From NCBI RefSeq assembly GCF_000686705.1, contig NZ_KK366005.1:195512-259511 (forward strand): a DNA stretch of 64,000 nucleotides. Direction: 5' to 3'. Positions 25,341 through 37,300 of this stretch are shown piece by piece. Source of the DNA: Clostridium hydrogeniformans DSM 21757. GTDB taxonomy: Bacteria; Bacillota; Clostridia; Clostridiales; Clostridiaceae. The first letter of the stretch is position 1; each line of letters starts with the position of its first letter. The notes under the pieces were generated by a model. The model had not been told where the DNA came from. It ran no database searches and saw only the letters and a program-made list of their open reading frames with translations. The position numbers were made by a program, and so were the translations under genes.

Positions 25341-28300
25341 CTACTTCCTCATTTCTTTATACAGTTTTTTATTCATATCAATTAACTCTTGTAATTTTGA
25401 ATTTGGAATATCAGGATAGACTCTTCTCAATTCCATTATATCTCTTGCAAGCAATTGTCTTGCATCGGTTATTCCCTTAGTACTTCTTGAAACTATTCCT
25501 CTGACTGGGTGTCTTTTTGTATGTCCTATTCTAGGAACATTTATTGCTGGTGCAGTCATTTCGTCATATCCATCAACTAATTTTTTCATCACAGCTTTTT
25601 GTCCTGCATGATGTGCATCTAGTCCTTCTACACCTTTTATATCCTGATAAGCACCAACCTGATACTTAGCTTCATCCACCCCCTTTTCTCCGAATAGCTG
25701 TAAATTCATAATCAAAGGAGCTTTACCCTCACCCTCAGAAGTTTTAATATCCCTTTGATTTAAAGTACGATTAAAGTTTTTTTGTGTTTTTATTTGCTTG
25801 CTTGAGTTGCCATTAAGTGACTTTGATTCTCCTACTCCTACAGTTGATGTTTTCACGTATGGTCTAGCCACCATCATAGCTGCTCCTATACCAAATGAGC
25901 TTACAGCAGTAAGCATATCTCCACCAAAATAATAAGCATCTTCTGATATTCCTATATTATCAGTAAAAAAACTTTTCATTTGATTAACACCAGTCATTGA
26001 CTCATGTACCTCACTAGATCCATATATAAGAGTTGCTGTTCCAGCAAGAAACACTGGTATTCCAATCATAGGAACTGCCATTGATAAAAGCCCAGCTTGC
26101 ATTGCACCTACACCTAATATACTTGATACTCCTCCAAATACTAATTTAGGTACATTAATATTCTTTGCGAAATCTACTACTCCACTAGCTACTTCTGTTG
26201 CTCCTACTTTTAATGTATCAGCTACTTTTTTAGCATTATTCCATTTTTTTACTACCGTGTCTTTTCTACTATTATATTCATATTTAGCTACAGCTTTTGC
26301 TACTTTCTTTCCATAGTTATAATTATTTTTTACATAGTTATATTCATTTTTTACTACATTTTTTATATACCTATAATCATTATTATTATTTAATACCTTT
26401 TTTACATAATTGTATTCATTTTTTATTACACTACCTAGGTAACTAACTTCATTTTTTATTACACTACCTACGTAACTAGCTTCATTTTTTATTACGCTGC
26501 CTACGTAACTAGCTTCATTTCTAATCCATGAAATTCCTTTATCAATCAATGAAGGCCAATGACCATTTTGATCATCATAAATCAATGGATTATTTACACA
26601 ATAAGTATATAGATTTAAACTTAGTGGATCTGCTCCATTTCCCCTATAGGTGTCTTCTTGCATAAATCTTGCGGATTCTGGATCATACATTCTGCTCTTT
26701 AAGTAGTATTTACCTGTCTCTTCATCATACTCATATCCTGCATACTTGTATGGATTTTTTATATCCTCCTTAGATTCTAACACCTTTCCAAATGCGTCAT
26801 AATAGTAACTTCCTACTATTTCACCCTTTTCATTTATAAGGTTTGTAACATCACCATGCCCATTATACATATAGTATACTAAATTACCTTTGTCTTTTCT
26901 CATCAATAAGTTTAATCCGTATACATTTTTACCTTTCTCTAAAGAAGTTTTATCATCTAATTCTAATATTATCTTATCACCTTCGTATAAGAAATGACTC
27001 TTTCCTTCTTTATTCTCCTTTGATACTCTTAGTCCATCCCCATTATAAGTATTCTTAACTAATACCCTATTCCCTTCTTTTGCTTCAGTTTGATTGTTTA
27101 ACTCATCATAGGTGTATTCTGTAGTAGTTATATTAAACTTACTACTGTCATTACTTATGGAGGTGGATGTGGTATCCTTCAAGGCTGTAGCTGTAGTTTC
27201 TTTTATTATGTTTCCATTATTATCATAATCATAGTTTTTGAAACCTAAAACTACCTCTCCACTTTTAGTTACTGTACTTATTAATCTATTTCTTTCATTG
27301 TAAGAATATATTGTAACTGTTTTAGCACCTTTTTCAGTTGTAGTTTCACTTAATCTGTTTCCTGATTTATCATAAGTATAACCTACCTCTTTACCACTTG
27401 GCTCTGTTACTTTTAATATTCTATTTAACTCATCATAGTTATATTTAGTTAATCCCTTTTTATCAGTTTTTGAAATTATATTTCCTGATTTATCATGGGT
27501 ATAGTTAAAGGTTTCTAGAACTTCCCCATTAGCTTTTTTATTAGTTAATTTCTTTAAGGCATTATTTTTATTATACTCATACTCTTCTTTTGATCCATCT
27601 GGATAGATTATATATTTTCTATTACCATTATTGTAATATTCGTAAGTAACTGTCTTACCATCAGCTATTACTTTTATTAATCTATCTGCCTTATTATAAA
27701 CTTTTTTAGTTACGTTACCTTTAGGATCAATTGTAGTTTCCATGTAATGACCATTTTCTAATTTCTCATCATACACATATGTTGATTTACCTACTACTGG
27801 AACTACCTTAGATACTACCCTATTTAAACCATCGAACTCTCTTAAAGTGGTACCCGTTGCATCCTTCATGGAAACTTGATTTCCATTATTATCATAGCCA
27901 AAAGTTATACTTAATTTATCAACAGTTTCTGATATTAATCTTCCATGAATATCATAAGTGAAATTCGTGATTTTACCATTTCTATCTTTTCTAGTTTTTA
28001 TATTTCCATTAGGATAGTAAGTAAATTCTTCACCAATGTTATTTTTTCCGTCTTCTTTACCAGAAAATGATTCTAATATCTTTGTCTTCTTATTAGCAAC
28101 ATTATATGAGAATGTAGTCTTATTACCATTGCCTTCAATTTGTTCTATTAGGTTTCCGTTATTATCATAGTTATAGATAGTTAATTCTTTTTTAGGATTT
28201 AATGTTGCCTTTAATCTATTTAGTTCATCATATTGATAAGTGTTTCTATTTCCATTTCCATCAGTTTTATAATCAATATTTCCTAAACTATCATAGCCAG

Positions 28301-31300
28301 TAATAGATTTGTTTCCTTCTCCATCTGTAGTTGAAACCAATCTATTATTCTTATCATAATTAAAGGTCTTTACATTGCCTTCAGCATCTATTGATTTGCT
28401 TTGAGAATCGTTATTATAGTATTCTAACTTTTCTACTAGGTTTCCTCCACCATCATACTTTTCTATTAATCTTCCTAGATTATCATATTTATATGATGTT
28501 ATATTACCCATATAGTTAATTTCTTTTATTAGATTACCATATTTGTCATACTCATAAGTTTTAGTTTTTATAACTGGCTTTGAAGGAATACTATTATCAT
28601 AGAATTTAACAGTTTTAATTCTGTTTAAAGAGTCGTACATGTATTCAGTAACATTTCCATTACCGTCTTTTTCATATACCTTATTTCCATTATTATCATA
28701 TTTAAACTCTTTTGATATTTCGTTCTTACCATTAGAATCAAGCTCTATTTCTTTAAGTATTCTTCCATCACTGTCTAAAATATATTTATGAGTTTTTCCT
28801 AAGCTATCTTGGTTAAATACTTCATCCCCATAAATATCATATTGATATACTATTGTGTTTACAGAAATAGTATTATCTCCTGGGAATGTTATTTTTCCAG
28901 GTTTATTTAAACTATTAATTTCTATTTTAGTTTCGTTACCATTTCCATCAAATTTAGATATAACATTGCCTAGTAAATCGTACTTATATTTTTCGATTTC
29001 AACAAGTTTATTATTTAACATAGCTTTCTTGCTTATTAAATCACCTAAATTATTATATTCAAATGTAAACACATGATTTTTAGAATTAGTTTCTTTTATC
29101 TTTTTTCCTAATCCATCATATTCATAAATATAAGTATACTTTAAGTTCTTAGACTTATCTTCTGGATCTAATACTCTAATTAATTGGTTATTTAAATCAT
29201 ATTCATATTCTCTTCCATAACCTGAATTAATTTTTTCATATAAAGATTCTCCACTACCATGAGCAAACCCTATGGCATCTAATTCTTTTATTTTGTTTCC
29301 TTTTTTATCATACTTATATGCTTTTTTAACAGTTGAAGTACTCTCTTCGCCATTTACATATATGACATTTAATTCCGCTACTACATTACCTTTATTGTCA
29401 TATATATATCTAATACGACTGTCAGGATTATTATTAGCTGTTTCCTCAAATAATCTCCCTTGTAAATCATAGTAATATCCTTTTACTTCTCCATTAGCAT
29501 TAGTTTTAGATTTTAAAAATCCTCTAGAATCATAAACAGCTGAAGTTGAATTTCCATTGCCATCTATAGAAGTTGTTACACTTCCATTCCAGTCATAGAC
29601 CTTTTTAGTTTCTATTACTTTAGAGTTATTGTCTTTATCTATTAGAGTTTTTCTAACTGAAGTTTCTCTATTAAGGTTATCATATTGATAATTAGTCTCT
29701 TTCTTTTTATCTTTAACTTCTTTGACTAAGTTTCCATTATTATCATAAGTATATTCTGTAATAACCTTTATTAATTTATTATCATTTATGTTGTTACCAT
29801 AAATATCTCCAGCTTTAAAATACTCAATACTTTTAACTGGTTTCCCTAAATAATTATTCTCATATTCTAAAACTATTTTTTCATCTTTATCACTAATACT
29901 TGAAGTATTTTCATCATTAAGATTTTTCTCTTTTAAAGATATATTCTCTAAATAAGCTAATATATTTTTATCTGTTTTTTCTTTTCCAGTAAAATTAAAA
30001 CCTATATGAGCATTTTCAATTCTATTATCATTTAAAGTTTTGAAATAATATATCTTCCTTGTGTTATCAAACTCTACAGGAATTTCTTGTCTTAATATCC
30101 TGTCTCCTTTGCCATCTATATACGCAATAATAAAGTTTGTTTTATCTATATTACTTTCTTTTAGTCCTTTAAATTCTAATACATAATTAGTGTCTCCCTT
30201 GATTCCAACTTTACTTTGCCATAATCCACCTTCCCCTTTGTCATTGATGGATACATATGCACCATTATTTGATTTTACTTTATCATAAGTACTTACTTTT
30301 CCGTGTACCCACCAGCTCTCATAATTCTTTTGTAATGAGCCATTTTTAAGTAATTCTTTCTGATTAAGATTATTACTTTTATCATATTTAGTTTTTAAAG
30401 TAATTTCTTTAGATAAGTTATTAGCTTCATCATAATAGAACTCAGTTCTTCTTCCTTCTTCATTATATTTAGCTTTTAACTTACCATTTTTATAATAAGA
30501 ATACTCAGTACTTATAAGATTAGTAGGTTCTTGAACTTTTTTTACTAATTCTTTTCCTTGTACTTCTTTTATCTTATTACCATCTCTATCATAATAGAAT
30601 CTTTCATAGATATAGAGTAGTTCATTGTTTTCTTCCTTAACAGGAGTTAAGACCTTTATAATCCTATTAATTCCATCATACTCATAATAGGTTATGCTTT
30701 GATCTTCATTGACTTTATAAGCTTTAGTACCATTTAAATTGTAATAATGTTTTGTCCTTACACCATCTTCATCAATTTCTTCTACTATACTGTCCCTAAA
30801 GTCATAAATATGCTCTGTAACACTGTACTGATTAGGTTGGCTATATATTGTCTTTATTACCTTGGTTTTTGAACTCTTATTATATTCATATTCAACATAA
30901 TATGAATACTCTTCAAGTAATACGGGCTCAGAATTATCATTATATTTAACATATTTTCTAATTACTCTACCCATTTCATCATATTCAAATATGTTGTAAG
31001 ATCCATTAGATAATTTTGAACTTTTAATATTACCGTATATATCATAAGTGAACTCTGTTATATAACCTTCTTCATTAGTAATTGATTTTACCTTATCATT
31101 ATTGTAATAAATATAAGTTTTCCCTTTAGTTTCTTTAAACTTGTCATATAGATCTGGAGAAATTTCCTTTACTTTTCTTCCATAGATATCATAAATGATT
31201 TTACTCTTTGAACCATTGCTATAAGTAGTTGATAATAAATTACCTTTCTTATCATACTCATATTGAGTTTTAAATTTATTACCTACAACTTCTTCTATCT

Positions 31301-34300
31301 TATGTCCAAAGTTATTATATTTAATATCTACAACTTTTTTCTCCTCATCAATAACTTTTTTAATGTTTCCAAATCTGTCATATGATATTTCTTTTACTCC
31401 ACCTTCTGGACTTATCTTTCTTTTTAGTAATCCTTTAAAATTACATCCCATTGCTTTAAGCTCTTCTGGTGAATAATATTCAAATCTTTCAATTAAAAAG
31501 TTATGATCATCAAAGTTATTATACTCATCTGTTCCATTTATAGGTTTAACTATCTTAATAATGTTAATCTTATTTTCATCATAGATATAGAAAGTTTTTT
31601 TACCAGATTCATCTATTTCTTTGATTAAATTATTTTTATCATCATAGAAATTTTCTTTTACTCCACCTTCTGGATTTATTTGTTTTACTACATTTCCTTT
31701 TTTATCATACTCATAGCTAGTAGTATTTCTATTTTTATCTATGATTGATTTTATCTCTCCCAAAGCATTTATACCATTTTCATCTAATACATATTCAATG
31801 TATTCTGATGTGCCATCAGGATTAACATTAACTACTACATTCATAGAATTATTATAGTATACCTCTTTAAATCTTTTATTTGAGTCTGTTATAGTTACTA
31901 TTCTATTACTATTATCATAAGTGTACTCACTGTTACTTCCTAATTCGTCTGTATGAGTTTTAATTTTACCTTTATTCGCTGCATCATCATAATAAGTAAT
32001 AGTTTCTATAAGTTGTCCATTTTTATTTATAGCATTTAATCTACCTTCACTATCATAATCATAGGTTTCAGTAATATTTCCATTTAAATCTTTAACGCTC
32101 TTTAAAAGATTATTTGAATAATTATATACTATATTTCTTTCCTTTAAACCATTGATATTTTCTGTTATAGAAACTAATTTCCCGTCACTATAACTAAAAT
32201 CATACTCCACTCCATTTTCATTATGGATTTTACTAATTTTTTTATCTTGATTATAAATTATTTTTAAGGAATTATTATTTTTATCCCTTATTTCAATTAA
32301 AGCATTATCATTAAAAATAAACTTATTATTAGTTTTTGCTGTTAAAATATATTGATTATTTATTTTTTCAAATGTATTTCTTGAATCTAAGGCTGTAAAT
32401 GTATTATCACTATTTAGTTTAAAGCTTTGAACTCCTCCATCAGGTAATGTTACGACTTTACCTGGTATTTTAAAACTTGGGTCTATATCTTTAATACTAC
32501 TTTCATAAGACAGTCTCCAACCTTTTCCTAAATATGTTCCTATATCCTTAGATCTAGAATTATATGTTCTATAGATTTCTATATTACTAACTGGAGATAT
32601 TCCTAACCAATCAGTAACTTTTTTAGAATAGTTTCCTGTTGGTATATCTATACCATCTCCACCAAATTGTCTCTTAATAGCATAGTCAGTTTCATTAATA
32701 TAATCGCTAATTTGCTTTTGATATTCATTTAAATTTATCGGTAAATTAACATAATTAGATTCCGCTAAATAATTTGAATAATCGACTTTCTCAGCAACAT
32801 ATACTCCTTTTCTAGAATCATCAGGCTTTCCTAATTGATTTGGTCCATATTTAGAGCCCCAATAATTGTACTGAGCAGTAATATTTTTACTAGAATTATT
32901 TTTAATAGCATATATACCACTTCTATATCCCTTTACATCTCCCCACATCCACCATGATTGCCTATCATTCTTAAATGATCCATTTTTAATTAAATCAACA
33001 GAATTTTCTTCTTTTAAGGATACTCCTTCTAAATAAGCTACTACATTCATATAAGTTGTTTCTTTTCCTCCAACATAAAAACCTACATTTGCATCGGCAA
33101 TTCTATCATCATTTAAGGATAAGAAAGTATGTTTTTCATTTGTATTGTCCAGCCTTATAGGAATTGTCTGATTTATGAACTTATTTCCTTCTACCATTAC
33201 TATAAAGTCTTCTCTTACATATCCTGTTTTTCCATTATGGCTTATCTTATACCAACCATTTTCAGAGCCTAATATTTGTACTACTGCTCCATGATTTAAA
33301 TTTCCTACTATACTTGTTGATGTTGATGATCCACTTCTTATATTTAATCCACTTGATGGGTCTTTTAATGTTACTTTTCCTGACTTATCCAAATACTCAA
33401 TAACAAAGGATATACTTTTTATATTAGTTTCTTTCCATCCCTTAAGTTCTAAAGTATAGTTAGTATTTTTTTTGATCCCTACTTTATTTTGCCATAAACC
33501 TCCAGTTCCATCGGTATCTATTGATATGTAACCACCAACATCTGATTTATATTTGTTATAAACATTTACATCTCCCCATGTCCACCAATGCTTATAGTTT
33601 TCTTGTAATGAACCATTCTGAATTAAATCTCTTTTTGGTAAACCATCCTTAGTTCCTTCTTCTTTTAGGGATACTTTATCTAAATATACTAATACATTCC
33701 TATCCGTTCTTTCTTTTCCTATAATATAGAATCCCACATGACCATTAACGATTCTATCATCATTTAAAGTTGTAAAAGTATGTTTTTCATCTGTATTATC
33801 CACATTCAAATTAATAGTTTGGTTTGTAAATTTATTACCATTATTGTCTGTATACTCAATCATAAAGGATATAAATTTTATATTTTCTTGTTTCCATCCC
33901 TTAAATTCTAATGTATATTTAGTATTCTTTTTGATTCCTACATTGTTTTGCCATAAACCTCCAGTTCCATTGGTGTCTATTGCTATATAAGTTCCTCTAT
34001 TTGTTGAATTTTGATCATTTATAAAAGAATTACTTACTATTTTATAATCATCTGATGAATTAAAATCAATTCCAGATATCTTATAATTCATAATTTTATT
34101 ATTTACAATATTAACATTTCCTTTTGAAACATTAATTCCTACATCACAATTTAAGAATTGATTTTCTAGTATATTTGTTTCTTTATTTGATACAACACTT
34201 ACTCCAGTTTCAGAACCATCTATTATGTTTTTATTCATTAATAAACTTCCTGAATTATATACTCCAATCTTACCACCCATTATGCTAGAATCAAATATAC

Positions 34301-37300
34301 TTCCTTTTCCTTCGTTATAAATACCAAAAGAGCTATTCTTTACAAAGAATCTATTGATATTAAATACACCATCTGGCAAAATTCTAATTCCTTCTGAGTT
34401 TTCCATGGTTGAATTACTTAATGTTAAGTTTCCATTATTAAGAATGCTGGAAGCTAAATCATTGTTTCTTTTACTGAAGTTTTTTAGTAAAACATTATTT
34501 CCTGTTAATACACCCTTATTGTCTATATAGATATAAGATGTCTTTTTCTCATTATCATCATTATTATCTATGTACTTCATAGGGTAGCTATTGTCATTAA
34601 CACTAGTTAATATAATTTTTTCTGTTCCAGACCCATTTAATAAAAGCTGTCCACGAACTTCAAATAAAGGGTACTTAGAATTTATCCCTCTAATAATTAC
34701 ACCTTTACCTATTTTAAGATTTTTGTTCACCTTAAGTCCATTTCTTATTATATAATCATAGCTTCCTTTTTCAATTGTTGCATTTCCATCAATAGATAAA
34801 TTGTTTAATACAATGGCATCATAATTATTTCCTGATAGCTTATTTATTTTCTTAGGATCTATAGGATTTATATTAGCGAATATATCTTCTTTATTCTCCT
34901 TTATGGTTGAACTTATAGATATAGCCCCTACTTCTGCTGACTCACTTGATTTTTTATCTAAGTTTGTTTTAACTATTTCATTGTTATTTATATAAATCTT
35001 TGAAATAAACTTAGAGTTTATATTTATTCCTGATATCTTACTTAAACTTATATGGTTATTAGAAATAGTTACATTTTGTAATCTATTTACATCACTATGG
35101 TCTCTATTAAATATTTTAATACCATAGTCATTTCCCTCCATAAAGTTGTTATCTATTAAAATATCATCTTTGTTTTTATTATTTTCTGCTATTTCAATAC
35201 TAATTCCATTTGTATTGTTTAAAAATTTACTTTTATCAAGAATTAATTTCCCTGAATTTTTTTTATCTACACCAGTATTAAAGTTTGTAAACTTACTTTC
35301 TGATATTTTTACTTCATTAGCTGATTTAGTAGATATTGCTGTACTTGATTTTTTACCTTTATTTATTATATCTACTTTATTAAGGTTTAGATATCCATAA
35401 TTATTTATAATATTATCATCATTTATTCCATTAGTTTCTATTATTATATTTTTTCCTTCTAATTTACCACTAATATTAACTAAAATCTTGGAATTATTAT
35501 ATGATGTTATCTTAATCTTATTTCCATCTTCTCCATTAGCAATTAATTTTCCTGAAATTACAATCCCTGATTCTATTCCCTCTTTATTGTTAAATAAAAT
35601 CTCTACTCCTGGTTCTATTGTTAAAGTTGCATTTTCTTTGATTTCTAATATTCCATCAATACTTTTTATCCCATCTTGTTTTTTCCATATAGTATCTTTG
35701 TTTATATCTATATTATTTTTTGATAATATAGGAACAAATCCAACTATAGAATGAGCTCCATCTACTAAATTACCTGATATTTCACCATTTCTAACTTCTT
35801 TATAGGATTCTTTTTCTGTAAATGAAGTGTATTTTATTGAATATTCATGATCTACTCCATCTAACTTAACTCTTATGGCTTGAATAGTTTTTCCTATTTC
35901 TCCAGCCTGTTCACCATTAGACTTCCATGTTTGCCAATCCTTATTTTCTTTTATATAAACCTGATATTTTATACTCATATTTTTTAAAGGATTGTTTAAA
36001 CTCAATTTAATTGCTTGTATAGGACTTCCAATAGGACCATATGCTCCATCCTGCTGGAAACCAGTCCACATCATTCTTCCACCAAAGAGTCCATAAGTTT
36101 CAACTTTTAAATTCATTTCCGTGCTCTTAGGTAATCTTTCAAAAGTTCTTTCCTCACTTATCATAGTACCGTCATTTCCAAAAGCTTTAGCTACAATTTT
36201 GTGAGTTCCTTGAGATATGTTATCTGTATTTAACATATATGAAAATCCGCTTTTATCACCATCTAGGTATCCTGGAAATTTCTTATCCACATGGAGTTTT
36301 GCTTCATTTATATGTGCATTACCTACTAAGTTTCCATCTACATGTATCTCTACTCTATTTATTCCTGAAGCATTAAGTGCCCAACCGTGTATTAATGTAG
36401 CATTATTTATTTTACTACCATTCACAGGAGCTTCTATATCCATAAGTGGTTTTAGTTTATTTATTTTAATTGTTCTTAAATCATCTAAAGTTGTTCCATC
36501 ATTACCTATAGCTCTAGCTAATATCTTATGTTCACCTGGTGCTATTTTTGTTAAATCAAGAGTATATCCAAATCCGCTTTTAGATCCATCTAAATATCCT
36601 GGGAATGTTTTATCTATATCTAATCTTTGTCCCCCAATATTTGCTTTACCTATAAGCTTACTATCTACATATATATCAACTGATTTTACTCCTGATGGAT
36701 TTAAAGCCCATCCTCCAATAGAAATTGTTTTAACATCTTTATTTTGAGTAATTTCTAATCCTTCTTTAGGATTTTCAACATACATCTTTAACGGTAACTT
36801 TTTTATTGTAATATTAGTTGTATGCTCTAAAGTTGTTCCATCATTGCCTACGGCTTTAGCTGATATTTTGTGTTGTCCTGCTGACATATTTTTTGTATCA
36901 AGAGTATATCCAAAGCCACTCTTATCTCCACCCTTATATCCTGGGAATGTTTTATTTACATCAGCTCTTTCTCCACCAATATTAGCCTTACCTATAAACT
37001 TATCATCTACATATATACCTACTTCTTTTACTCCTGATGGATTTAAAGCCCATCCTCCTACATAAGTAGTGTGATGTGTTACTTCAGTTCCTCCTTTAGG
37101 AATCTCAAGACTCATTCTTAAAGGTAACTCGTTTCTTATCCCCTCACTATTTATTATGTATCCATCTACTATGCGGTTGGTAGCCATTCCGTTATCGTCA
37201 AAATAGTACCAATTCTTCTTTCCATCACGCTCTAAGTGGTGCCATCCATAGAAAGCTCCAAAGCCCTCGAAAAAGTACCAATTTTTCTTTCCATTACGCT

